This document shows, piece by piece, positions 31,353-41,725 of a stretch of DNA of 64,000 bases (the first letter of the stretch is position 1; each line of letters starts with the position of its first letter). The position numbers and the translations under genes are program-made. The DNA is from Emiliania huxleyi CCMP1516 (taxonomy: Eukaryota; Haptophyta; Isochrysidales; Noelaerhabdaceae): contig NW_005195736.1 of NCBI RefSeq assembly GCF_000372725.1, positions 1 through 64,000 of the forward strand, given 5' to 3'. Below the pieces are notes generated by a model. That model had not been told where the DNA came from. It worked only from the letters and a program-made list of their open reading frames with translations, and made no database searches.

Positions 31353-32095
31353 ATGTCGCATGTGGCGCGCGTAGCTCTGACAGGGACCGCGGCCGCGGAT
31401 CCGGCCACCGTCGGGCCGCCGGGGATGCGCCGCGGACGGCCCTGGAATAGCAGCGATCGCGCGCACATGCAAGACTGTCTCATTGCCGCAAGGCTCGCAG
31501 GTGTGTGTCGCAGGTCAGGTATGAGTGCCCTGGCTACGGGACGGCGACCTTCGACCTGAAGGCCGAGAAGGCCGCGGGCGACCGCGAGCCGGTGCAGGCG
31601 GCGGAGCGCTCGTTCGTCGAGCGCACCGCGTCGCGGAAGGAGGAGCCGACGGAGGAGCAGAAGGATGCTCGGGCCGCGGCTCGCAGGGCCAAAAAGGCCC
31701 GGCAGAAGGCGAACAAGGTGGAGAAGAAGGCTGCGGCGGCGGCTGCGAGCGAGGCTGAGCGTGCGGACTACCCGCACGCGCAGCTACGCGAGAACGTCGA
31801 GTTCGTGATGGAGGGCCTGGAGGCTGCGACGCAGGCGGCGCGCAACCCAGCGGGGTCCAACATCCAGGATGGTCGCCTACTCGCTGCCTCCCGAGGGGGG
31901 TAGCGGGTTCGGCGACCTGGTGTACGCCACGGTCCCTCTGGGCTCCGTGGCGACGAAGGTCGCCCCCGGGACTGGCTCGCCAACGAGCTCCACGAGCCGT
32001 CCCGGCGCGGCAAAATTGATGCGGCCTGCAGGGACCGAAAGGTCGCCGACCTGATCACTGCTGCCGGCGCCTCGGCGCCGGCCGACGCCGTGTGT
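31353..32095 (+). pseudogene. Degenerate copy of a multicopy lineage-specific protein (partner at 48948-49810)
   Basis: The ATG at 31353 starts SHVARVALTGTAAADPATVG, parallel to ARLAMTGTAAADPVADG in the copy at 49810. The shared core continues with GMRRGRPWNSSDRAHMQD, then after a frame change GYGTATFDLKAEKAAGDREP, VQAAERSFVERTASRKE, an Ala/Lys/Arg-rich helix and LRENVEFVMEGLEAATQAA. A second frame change precedes YSLPPEGGSGFGDLVYATVP and a conserved GASAPADAV, after which the similarity stops at about 32093. At least two shifts and the lost tail indicate a pseudogene, although a small intron near 31500 cannot be excluded. Function unknown; mobile-element origin possible. Confidence 0.6.
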
Positions 32096-33583
32096 TCCCC
32101 ACCCCCATGGAGGACCTCTGAGGTCCTCCCCAGTCTCACCCCACCTTACCTCTGCCCCCCCCTCCCCCCATCCCTCTGCCTCCCATAGGGCAGGATAGCA
32201 CTAGCATATGCGCCTAGTGCGCACACTGGGCCCACATAGGTGTGACCCGCCCACTCGAGTGCGGCGCCCGGATGCTAGTGCTTGAGAAGACACCACAAAC
32301 GCGGCACGGCCCGTTTTGGCTCTGGGCCGGCGCGGGGGCCCCAGAGGGTGTCCATTCCCATGGCCCGCCGCAGGCGCCGATTTTTTCGGATTTTTTAACG
32401 ATTTTTACTTGTTTTCATGGGATTTCGGCGAACTTGCGGCCACTTGAGCACTTGAGCACCGGATAGGGTCGATTCCGCATGGTACGGGACCCCTCGATCG
32501 TCTCGCCCACCCTCACTGGAGTGTTCATTGGGGGGGGTCATAACAAACACAGTACAGGATCCCAGAGGGTAGATCGAGCAGTGTCGTCCCCCCTCTCCAT
32601 CATCTCACTGGGAGACGTCGGCGGCGATGACGGTGTGACCGTGCTATCACGCCTTGCGACAGCCTGTCGGCGCTGCTGACCGTGCCATGATGCACAATTG
32701 ATCACCTGCACAGCTCGCGGCCTTAGTATCAAGCATATTCAGTGACGACCTGATCGTACGGCCAGTAGGAAGGTGTCCTTCCATCGTGTGCACGCTTCTG
32801 GCGCAATGCGCGTCGCCTCGGATTGGCTGCTGGCACTCTCGAGGCTATGCCTACGCAGCCTCGCGCGCATGGGCAGTCAAGAGGGACCACGCACCTTCTC
32901 AGGACAGCGCCGGTGCCTCTCTCTTGGACCGGCAAACTTTGTGGTCTCGTGTCACCAATGTGGGACCAGTGCGGCATCGCGCCATCGACAGCTCTGAACT
33001 GCGCCTCACCACTGACCGGGAAGGCCGCCAAGTGGGCCAGCGCACCGGTCGCACATAAGATTGTGGCAGCAGTCAGCAGTGCATGTCTGATAGCTAGAGC
33101 AGCAGCGTCAGGGTCGCAGGGTCGGATCGTGTAAAGCCTCTCGCCCGGCCGGCCGCGTGCAGGGACGTCGGCCTGTCTGCGCTCTGTCGCTGGAGTGATC
33201 TGACATCTGTCGGCGGTCAGTACGACCGATCAGGTCGGAGTTTTCGGATGGTTGGAGGGTCTATCTGTGTGTACTCCTCGAGATCTCTCCAAATCTGCCC
33301 TCTGATCAACCGTGATCATTCGGGAAGTCGGTGCTAATACATCGAAACGAGACATCGCTCTCTTGCGGCGGGGCTGCTCGGGTTGCCGGGACACCTGCTC
33401 TCGCCAGCGCCGCGCACCGCGGAGCCATGCGCAGCCCCTCCCACCGCTGCACACGTACACACGTACACACACACACGCTGCCTAAAGCTAAGGGGTCGGA
33501 TGCGCTCTGGCCTCTGCCGCGCCCGCAGAGACCACGCTCGCGGGAGGCTGCCGCCGCGTCCGCGGCCTGCGGCCACAAGGCGG
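32096..33583. other. Intergenic region with dispersed repeat A
   Basis: About 1.5 kb with no supported gene. It contains a C-rich tract (32140-32170), a second copy of the repeat CACTTGAGCACTTGAGCACC...TAGGGTCGATTCCGCATGGT (about 32440-32493) and scattered short frames without protein-like features. The region from 33330 on is the 3' flank of the calnexin-like gene and includes (AC)n near 33460. Confidence 0.6.
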
Positions 33584-35099
33584 TCAGATCTCGTCCTTCT
33601 CCGGGTTCTCCTTGGCCTCCTCGGCCTCGGCCTTGGCCTTCTCCTTGGCCTCCTCCTCCTCCTTGGCCTCCTTGGCCTTCCTCTCCTCCTCCTTGGCCTT
33701 CCTCTCCGCCTCGGCGGCCTCCTGCTTCGCCTTCTTGGCCGCCTTCTCCGCCTCGGAGCGCGCCGCGAAGGCCTCCGCCGCAATCTTGGCCGGCGCGGGG
33801 TCCGTCGAGATGAGTATGTTGTCGAACAGCGCGCCGTCCTGCATCGTCCACAGCTCGATGCCGATGCCGCCGATCGGCGCCATCGCGTGCGGCTGCTCGT
33901 CGCTGAAGTAGCCCGGGTTTGCAATCTGCTTGGGCTTCCACACGCCCTTGTACTCTGGGTTGTCCACCTTTGGCGCGGTCCACTTGCCCTTGTAGTCGGG
34001 GTTCCGGATCTGCGGCGCCTTCCACTCCCCGCACCCAAACTCCTTGCAGTCTGGGTTGTCCACGATCGGCGCCTCCCACTCCCCGTCCTCCTCCTCGTCC
34101 CAGTCGTCGGGAGGCTCCGCCTCCGGGTCGGGGACCTGCAGCGGCGCGTCGTCGAGCCAGCTCTCGGGCTTCTCCGCCTACCAGGGCGAGACCCGACCCT
34201 CTCGCCACCGCTCTCGCCGCCACGGGCGCGTGGCCGCCGCCACGGCGCCGCCCGCCTTTGGGTCCTCAATCATCATCGGCGCGTCCTCGTCCCAGTCGTC
34301 CGGCTTGCTCGCCTCCGGGTCGTCGATCTTGGCCGTGTCCACCTACGGCCAAGGCGGCGGGCGCCCTCCGCCGCGCGCGCTCGGAGGGCGGCGGGCGGCT
34401 GCTCTCTCTCGCCCAGTCGTCGGGCTTCTTGTCGTCGGGGTCGTCAATCTCCTTGGGCGGGTTGACGGGCGGCGTGAAGTCGTCCGACTCGAGGAGCGAG
34501 GCCTTGACCTTCTCCTCGTTGTCGATCAGCAGCGTCACCGTGTTGTCGGCGCCCACGATCGCCGTGTACAGGTGCGTCTCCCCGACGGCGAGCAGCGGCG
34601 TGGGCGCCTTCTTGAGGTGCTTCTCCTCCCACTCGCCGGTCGCCGGGCTCTTGTGGCGGAGGATGAAGTGCACCTTGTTGGTGCCGCCGCACTTGTCCGG
34701 CCCGAACATGATCGTGTACGGCGTCTCCGCCTTGAAGCCGTCGTGGTCGAGCTCCTCGGACGCGGTGAGCAGCTTGAGGTACGCGCCGCCGCACTTGAGG
34801 TCCTTCTTCATGTGCAGCTCGTACTGCACGACCAGGCCCGTGCCCTTGGGGTCGATCGGCTCCTTGAACAGGTGCGACACCGCGTGCTTCTTCGCCTCGT
34901 TGCCCACCATCAGGCCCTTGTCTCCGGGCGTGCCCTCGGGCTCCGTGTACGCCTCGTGGATCCACGTGCCCTGGAAGTCGGCGTCCTTGGAGACGAGCCA
35001 CCGCGACTCCCAGTCGCTGCTGAAGGGCTCGAAGAAGGCCGCGCCGTCGACGGACTCAAGCGGGGCGGCGGCGGAAGCGGCGGCGGCCAGGGCGAACAT
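33584..35099 (-). CDS. Soluble calnexin-like ER lectin chaperone ending in KDEI
   Basis: Three exons, 35099-34413, 34342-34256 and 34177-33584, joined in phase 0 by two GC-AG introns (70 and 78 nt), give 455 residues. A short signal-like start ([16 protein letters not shown]) precedes the lectin domain ([48 protein letters not shown]). The P-domain has four type-1 repeats ([38 protein letters not shown]) and four type-2 repeats (APIVDNP, APQIRNP, APKVDNP, PKQIANP), the calnexin count rather than the three plus three of calreticulin. The lectin end ([20 protein letters not shown]) is followed by a Lys/Glu/Ala-rich helix with no membrane span and the terminus EKDEI, a likely variant of KDEL. 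It should act on glycoprotein folding in the ER lumen. Confidence 0.92.
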
Positions 35100-35279
35100 A
35101 TACAACGTATTTGGTTGTGACGTGGCAACAGGGAGTGGATATATTCTTGCGAACGAAAAAAGAAAACAGTTTTTCTGAACAACAAGGCGCTCATCACCAC
35201 TCGTTTGTTGCACTCTCTCTCAAGCATGCTCACCGTTCCGCCGCGCAACCAAGACCTCACGCCGCGTCATCCGTCGCCG
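35100..35279. other. 5' flank of the calnexin-like gene
   Basis: Holds the promoter and leader of the minus-strand chaperone gene. It is more AT-rich than coding DNA around 35130-35180 and has no recognisable motif. It ends at a repeat B copy. Confidence 0.4.
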
Positions 35280-35460
35280 TCGTAGCAGCGACCCGAGGGA
35301 CCATGTGGAAGACTGCTAGACGCCGTAGCCCCCCATCGTGAGGACGACTGTCGACCCCGGCTAGTCGCCGACCACACCCACAAAGAACCCTGCACAAAGA
35401 TCGCACGGGCGGGGCTTTCCTTTTTACCCATTCTCCGTTTTGTTTATTTATTTCCCGCCG
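35280..35460 (-). repeat. Dispersed repeat B, inverted copy
   Basis: Inverse of 20330-20520: GCAGCGACCCGAGGGACCAT, CGGCTAGTCGCCGACCACAC, CCACAAAGAACCCTGCACAA, then CTTTTTACCC and a TTTATTTATTT end. Confidence 0.8.
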
Positions 35461-36360
35461 ATCTCCCGCTAACGGGGTCTTAAAACCCACCTGTACCCTC
35501 TCAATCTCTTCCTAAAAATCTCTCTCTCTCAGAAGAATTTTCCAACCAAACTCTCTCTCCTCGCACAACACTAGCAGCCCCAACTCGTCTTGCCGCTCTT
35601 CCGTGTCGGGTTGTGACGAGGGGTGAGGCCAAGTCCCAAGATCGTGCAGGGCGGGGACACATGTCCCTAAATCCCATCTCGTCTCAGAGTTTGACCGTTT
35701 TATTTATTTAGCTAGGACTGGCGCATTTAGCTAGGACTGGCGCGCAACTAGGCCCTCGGGGGGGGAGGGTCTCGGTTCGTGAGGCTAAACTTGCGTTTCG
35801 GGGAGGGGCCTCAGTGCAGGCGATCCAGGGCAAGCTGGCTCAGCCCGACGTCTTCCCCTCCTCCCTCGAGGCAGCGAGTAGGCAGCGAGAGGAGGTCTCG
35901 AGCGCCTATATGAAGGTATGTGAGATGGTGATGGGAGTGGGTGGTCGGTCGGTCGGTCGGTCGGGCGGTCGGGCGGGCAAGCGGGGAGAGGCGGGGGGGC
36001 GGGGCGGGGCGGGCGGGCGGGGTGATCGGAGAAGTCGTATCCACAATCAGCAGCAGCGGAGCAGCAGCAGCAGCAGCAGCAGCTGCAGCAGCAAGCAGCA
36101 GCCTGCCGCAGATTGCTGCCGTTGTCAGCGCCGCGATCCGCCGCCGCGCCGCCGCGCCGCCGCCGCCTGCGCAGGTGCAGACAGGCGCGTGCCTTCACTG
36201 AAAGAAGAATTTTACAACAAAACTCCCTCCCGTCGCACGACGCACAACACTGGGCACTCGACAGGCCTCGACAGGCCTCGACAGGCCTCGACACCTCTAC
36301 CCCTCGACAGCAGCTCGACACCCTCGACACCGGGCCTCGACACCTCGACACCAGGGCTCA
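35461..36360. other. Intergenic low-complexity region
   Basis: No supported gene. It contains (CT)n, (GGTC)n near 35943, (CAG)n near 36048 and a tandem CCTCGACA/GGCCTCGACA array at about 36259-36350. The motif GAAGAATTTT with CGCACAACACT occurs twice (about 35532 and 36206) and belongs to dispersed repeat C (see 51611). Confidence 0.6.
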
Positions 36361-36495
36361 GGTTTCGGGAGGACGACCTCGGCTAGCCGCCGACCACACC
36401 CACAAAGAACCCTCCTCAAAGATCGCACGGGCGGGGACCTGTTCCTTTTTACCCATCTCACAGTAGAGAGTTGTCCGTTTTTATTATTTATTTAG
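36361..36495 (-). repeat. Dispersed repeat B, second inverted copy
   Basis: Shares GGAGGACGACCTCGGCTAGC, CGACCACACCCACAAAGAAC, GATCGCACGGGCGGGGACCT and CCCATCTCACAGTAGAGAG with the other copies and ends in TTATTTATTTA. Confidence 0.8.
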
Positions 36496-37445
36496 GGTTC
36501 TGAGGGCCGGATTTTTTTAAAGACCGTTTAATAAATGAGGAGGTTTGGGGGCCTAAATTGCCATTTAAGAGATTGCAGGCACGGGGGGTCCCTCTTTTTA
36601 AAATCGGCCTCGCCGTCGCTGGGTGCCGCGCCGTTTTCTCCAATCAATACGGCCGTACTAGGCACAAACCCGGTACCCGCCTCTGAAGACACGTCTGTAA
36701 GTCTGGTGCACTGGCAGGAGCCATACTCGCATAGGGGACGCGTGCTAGCTGACTGTAGCCAGCTTCCCGGCCTCCGGCGTCTGGTGCACTTACCGGGAGC
36801 CTCCCGGACCATCGACCTCGGGAGCTCTCCCGCACCGTTTAAGCGTTTAAGACCGTTCAAGGAATCGGCGGCCCCCAGCAGCTCTTAAACCGGCCATGGC
36901 CGGTTTTAAGCCGTTTAAGCCGCAGGCGCCCCAGGGCCCACCCTTTTAAGAGCCTAGGGGGCCCCTAAGCCGGTAGGTACCCGGTACCCGGACGGAGGTC
37001 TCGCGGACGGAACGATTCGAAAGCAGCAGCTGCACGTCAACGTCCTTGTCCTCCTTGGCGTAGCGACACTCGCCGCCATAGGTCGCGTAGAAGCCCCTCA
37101 GATCAGTGGTCATCAGATGAATAGTGCCCGGGAGCGAGGGATCCGGAGGGGAGCACAAATAGGAAGACCAGCGCCTTCCTTGCCCTCGTGTCGCCGATAA
37201 ATAAATAGAGCAGACTACAGCCCCTGGGTGGGATTTGGGCAACAACCCGACGGGCAGCCCCAGCCCCGCTCTGAGGCGTTGCGCCACACATTCCGCCGAG
37301 TGCGTAACTTGGAGCACTTGGAGCGCTTGGAGTGCAGTCGGCAACGACAAACAACTTTTTTTTGCAAAGCCCCCCTGGGTGTCGCGGTGCTCTCCGCAAG
37401 TGTGGCCGCCGGTGCGAGGCGAGAGGCTTGGATTCAGTGCAAACG
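36496..37445. other. Intergenic region upstream of the alpha-galactosidase
   Basis: No recognised gene; frames here lack protein-like composition. A perfect 20-base palindrome AAACCGGCCATGGCCGGTTT lies at about 36886-36905, and CGTTTAAG/CTTAAAC motifs recur around it. GTCTGGTGCACT occurs twice (about 36699 and 36780). The last 200 bases should contain the promoter of the next gene. Confidence 0.5.
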
Positions 37446-39099
37446 ATGATCCGCTGGCTGCTCCTCGCCGCCTCCGCGAGCGCCGCCGAGAATGGGCTCG
37501 CGCGGCTGCCACCGTGCGCGCGCGGCGAGCGCGCGCGGCGACGAGCCGAGCCGTGCGCCCCACCGCCGCTCTCTCCCCGCGCCGTAGGCTCGGCTGGCGC
37601 TCGTGGAACCTGTACGGCGGCAACGTGAACCAGACGCTGATCGAGGGCATCATGGCCAGCATGGTCCGGCGCAGCTCCCGCTACACTGTTGACGGCGTGC
37701 CCACCTCCCTCTGCGACCTCGGCTTCTGCGACGTCGGCCTCGACGACAACTGGCAGGCGTGCGGCCGGCACGGCGAGGGAGGCTACACGTACCACGACGA
37801 GGAGGGCAACCCGCTCGTCAACTCCGAGCGCTTCCCGTCGATGAAGAGCATGACCTCGTACGCCCACTCCCTCGGGTTGACGGCAGGCTGGTACGGCAAC
37901 AACTGCATCTGCTCTGAAAAGAAGACGGGCGACCGCCGCTTCTACGCGGGCGACGTCAGGGCGATGCGCGGGATGGGGTTCGACTCGTGGAAGCTGGACG
38001 GGTGCGGCGCGCAGACCGACATGCAGCTGTGGAGCGACCTCATCCAGGCCGCCGCCGGCCGGCGAGCCGCCGCCGCTCGCCCTTCGCCGCGTGACGCGCA
38101 GGCGGAGGCGCGGCGATAGGCGACGCCGGCGACGACCGGCCGCTCCGCCATCATGGTGGAGAACTGCCACTGGGGCTCGCGCAGGCCGTACGAGCCGACC
38201 GCCACCTGGTGCCCGTGGAACTTTTACCGCACGTCTGGCGACGTGCGCGCAACGTACGGCTCGGTCATCGGCAACCTGCAGTCCGTCTTTAAGTTTTCGG
38301 GACGCAACCTCTCGTGCGCGGCGGAATCGGCGCGGGCCCGCGCGCGGCACCGCGACCGCCACACCCCCCGCGCCGGCTGCGCCGCGCGTGTAGGTACCCT
38401 GGCTGCTGGGCGTACGCCGACATGCTCGAGGTCGGGGTGCTCGCCAGCCCGTTCAGCGGCGACAAGGGCACGCGCCGCCGCGCAGAGGGGCGCCGAGGGC
38501 CGGGGGGGGGGAGTAGTCTCAGGCGGAGGGTGCGCGCGCGGGTAGGCCTCACCATCGCCGAGACGCGCTCCCACTTCGCGGCGTGGGCCATCGTCTCGTC
38601 GCCGCTCACGCTGTCGCACGACCCGTCCAACCTCACCATCATGGACGCGATCTGGCCGGTCCTCTCGAACCGCGAGCTGCTCGCAATCAGCCAGGCTTAC
38701 GCCGGCTATTCGGGCGGCCCCTTCAAGGAGGCGGCCGAGGGGCTGCAGCTCGCCGCCGCCGACACGGCGCTCGCCCGCCCCGGCGCGAGCGCGGCCGAGC
38801 TCGCGGCGTTGCCGCCGCTGCGGGTGCCGGCGTGGCAGTACCTGTACAAGCCGCTCGAGTGGGGCGGCCGCAAGGCGGCGGTGCTGCTGATGAACCACGG
38901 CAAGGAGGCGGCGCAGCTGACGCTCGCCTTCGCAGACGTGCCCGGCCTCGGCTGCCGCGCCTGCAGCGTGCGCGACGTGTGGTCGCGCAAGGATGTCGGC
39001 ACATTCAACGGCTCGGTGACGCTCGGCGTGGGGTCGCACGACTGCGCTCTGCTGGTGCTGACGCACGTCTCGCCCCACGTGGCGCGCGCCGCCGCGTGA
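37446..39099 (+). CDS. Alpha-galactosidase, glycoside hydrolase family 27, secreted
   Basis: Five exons (37446-37513, 37588-38047, 38120-38313, 38394-38467, 38546-39099) give 449 residues with consistent phases; introns 1 and 3 are GT-AG, 2 and 4 are GC-AG. The signal peptide is MIRWLLLAASASAAENG. Next come LARLPPLGWRSWNLYGGNVN across junction 1, the strand NWQACG, GLTAGWYGNNCICSEKKTGD and the nucleophile Asp in GFDSWKLDGCGAQTD. After junction 2 come SAIMVENCHWG and WNFYRTSGD; the general acid Asp lies in CWAYADMLEVG just after junction 3. GLTIAETRSHFAAWAIVSSP spans junction 4, and a C-terminal beta domain follows. It removes terminal alpha-galactose from glycans outside the cell or in a vacuole. 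Confidence 0.93.
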
Positions 39100-39333
39100 C
39101 GCCACACGGCGAGGGCACTGCAGAGGGCGCGGACTCGCCTCGAGGGGAGAGCTGTGTGCCATTGGCAGGCGACATCGGTCCTTTCTCTCCCTTTAGGCCC
39201 TGTCTCCGTCGGGGCTTCTGTGTGCCATCGCTTCTCCGGTTTAGGAAGAGAAGAAGAAAAGTATCGGTATCGCGCATGCCTTGCGGATGTAACCGCAAAG
39301 ATTGAGGACCTCGTGGACGACACAGCATGAGCG

Positions 39334-40971
39334 ATGAGGGCCTTGCTCACCAGCCTCCTGATCGCCGCGCAGCAGCGCGCCGCGGCGTTCGAGTCGACAA
39401 CCATGGTTGAGACGCCGGCACCCCCGCCAAATGTGCTGCTCCTCTTTGCCGACGACCTCGGCATCAATCAGGCGAACATCCCTGGCCAGCCCTTGTCGTA
39501 CACGGGCGTCTCCGGCGCAATCAAGACTCCCAACCTCGCCAAGATGGCGTCAGAAGGCACCACTTTCATGCAATGGTACAGCGCCTTCCACGTCTGTACG
39601 CCGTCGCGAGCCTCGCTGATGACAGCGCGGCTGCCAGTTCGGCTTGGGCTTGGAGACGGTGTGCTGGCACCCGATGCCACGGGCGGCCTTCAGCTCAACG
39701 AGACCACGATGGCCGAGACTCTGCGACGCCTCGGGTACGCGACGGCAATGTTTGGCAAGTGGCATCTCGGCCAACGCGAACAGTACTTGCCGCACAATCG
39801 CGGGTTCGACATTTATTTCGGCATCCCGTTCTCCTGCGACATGGGATGCGGAGCGTGGCATGGGCCGCATCCGACCCGGTGCTTCCCGTCGCCTCTCCCG
39901 CTGCTTAGCTGCGCGACGGGCAGCGTTGCCAAGGTCGAGGAGCAGCCCACGAACCTGGCCACCCTCACGCAACGGTATGCCGACTTTGGCGCAGCGTTCA
40001 TCGCCAACCACTCGGCAGCAGACCGGCCGTGGTTCCTCTTTGCTTCCTTCAACCATGTGCACGTGACCGACGCAAACTATTCGAAGGCGAACCCGCCCCC
40101 GGGCTACTCGGACTGGCAGTTTTCGAGCGTCGAGTTCTGCGGCAGCAGCGGGCGCGGTGGCACGGGTGACGCGGTGCAGGAGCTTGACGACGCAGTGGGC
40201 CAGCTGTTGGCGTCTGTCAAGCGTGCAGGGGCAGAGAGAAAGACCATCACCTTCTTCACGTCGGACAACGGCAACCCTGAGTACGGCGACATGCTCGGCA
40301 ACCTGCCTCTGCGTGGATACAAGGCGTCCAACTGGGAGGGCGGCGTGCGCGAGCCAGCCATCGTTCGCTGGCCTGGGCGCATCGCTGCGGGGGTGACCTC
40401 GTGGGCACTGGCGACGACGTACGACATCTACCCGACCGTGATGCGCCTCGCGGGCGGCTCGATGCCGCCTGGCCGTGTGTACGACGGCAAAGACCTGAGC
40501 GCGGTGCTGCTGTCTGGCGCGTCCACGCCGCACGCCTGCCTATTCCATTGGCATGACTCCGAGCTGGGGCAGGGCGGGCGAGGGCTCTCGGCGGTCCGTT
40601 GCGGGGACTACAAGGCGCACTTCTACACGCAGAACGATTACGCCACGGAGGCGAACCGGAGCAAGTCGTGGCCCGCAGGGAAGCAGGACCCGCCGCTGCT
40701 CTTCCTGCTGACGCAGACCGAGCAGTCGGAGACTGTGCAGGTCGACCCAGCGTCTGAGGAGTACGCCTCGCACATGAAGGTCATCGGCCGCGCGAGGGAC
40801 GCGCATCTCGCAAGCATTGCGCCTGTCTGCTCTCAAAACAAGGCCAGTGAATGTGGCGGCACAAATTGGTCATACGCCGTTTGCGCCGACCACGACTCCA
40901 AGAGCAAGTTTCCCCAATGGCCGCTGTGTACGATTACCCCAGCGGGATGGACGGCCAAGACGTGTGTTTGA
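39334..40971 (+). CDS. Arylsulfatase-type sulfatase (formylglycine-dependent), secreted
   Basis: A single exon gives 545 residues. A signal-like start (MRALLTSLLIAAQQRAAAFE) is followed by the metal-binding pair in NVLLLFADDLGINQ, the formylglycine motif CTPSRASLMTAR (Cys about residue 88), AMFGKWHLGQ, PHNRGFDIYFG, FASFNHVHV, the second metal site in FFTSDNGNPEYG and YKASNWEGGVREPAIVRWPG. The order and spacing match eukaryotic sulfatases of the arylsulfatase A/N-acetylgalactosamine-6-sulfatase group. Activity needs a formylglycine-generating enzyme encoded elsewhere. It starts only 235 bp after the GH27 stop on the same strand, suggesting a shared role in trimming sulfated galactose polymers, though eukaryotic genes are usually transcribed separately. 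Confidence 0.92.
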   Translation: MRALLTSLLIAAQQRAAAFESTTMVETPAPPPNVLLLFADDLGINQANIPGQPLSYTGVSGAIKTPNLAKMASEGTTFMQWYSAFHVCTPSRASLMTARLPVRLGLGDGVLAPDATGGLQLNETTMAETLRRLGYATAMFGKWHLGQREQYLPHNRGFDIYFGIPFSCDMGCGAWHGPHPTRCFPSPLPLLSCATGSVAKVEEQPTNLATLTQRYADFGAAFIANHSAADRPWFLFASFNHVHVTDANYSKANPPPGYSDWQFSSVEFCGSSGRGGTGDAVQELDDAVGQLLASVKRAGAERKTITFFTSDNGNPEYGDMLGNLPLRGYKASNWEGGVREPAIVRWPGRIAAGVTSWALATTYDIYPTVMRLAGGSMPPGRVYDGKDLSAVLLSGASTPHACLFHWHDSELGQGGRGLSAVRCGDYKAHFYTQNDYATEANRSKSWPAGKQDPPLLFLLTQTEQSETVQVDPASEEYASHMKVIGRARDAHLASIAPVCSQNKASECGGTNWSYAVCADHDSKSKFPQWPLCTITPAGWTAKTCV

Positions 40972-41725
40972 GAGGACAGTGCGTAAAACCGCGACTCACC
41001 GTAGCCGAGCGCGGCTTGCAGCACTTGGGGGGTGTTTGCCTGTCGTTCGCGCGTGCATGGCATGGTGGTTGGTACGGGGTTTCGTGTCACTCACTCACAC
41101 AGCTGTCAGAGTCACCTTGCTCCTTGGGTCCTTGCACTGTCCACTGTGCACTGAAATCCGTCTTCTCAAATATCAGCCCAGGGCGTGCAGACAAAACCAT
41201 CTCAGTTAGGCCACACGTGATCACGGCTTGGCTTGGGGCATGCCGTAATGGTTACCGTAACCAGATATGCCTATATACTGTGTACGCATTCGGTGTATTG
41301 ATTTGCGCGAAAAAGATCCTCAAGCATCAAAGCACTCTCCGGCCGCGACCACACTTCACACACCGCATTGGGATGTACGGCTTTACACACAAGATCAACA
41401 CGTCTGTTGTGACTGTTCTGCGGCGGTCTATCGTTGAAGCTGCCGGCGGAGGGGTGGAGCGTGTCCAGACTGCAGATTCCAGTCCCCTCCTCACGACCTC
41501 AGTCAATCACAGTGTCTCTCGTGAGCTCACCACTGACAGAGTCTCTCTGTCGTAACACCGGTCCGCTGAAGAGACTCAGTGCTACACACAGTCTCCCCCA
41601 TTCCCCGAAGCCGAGCGAGCGAGCGTACTCCGACGCTGCCAGCCTCGAGGGCACGAGGGCCCCTGTGGGTCGGGTCCTCTCGGGCCTCTTATAAAGTACC
41701 TTTATCGTTTTTGCTCTCATCACTC
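40972..41725. other. Intergenic region and promoter of the wall glycoprotein gene
   Basis: No gene is recognised. The stretch is moderately AT-rich for this window. The frame of the following gene is open back to about 41579 but has no ATG before 41726, so an upstream exon may lie here. Confidence 0.45.

Noticed and set aside
33334..34269. Arg-rich minus-strand frame over the calnexin C-terminus
   Set aside because: Alternative-frame shadow of the real calnexin exon 3, which carries the P-domain repeats.
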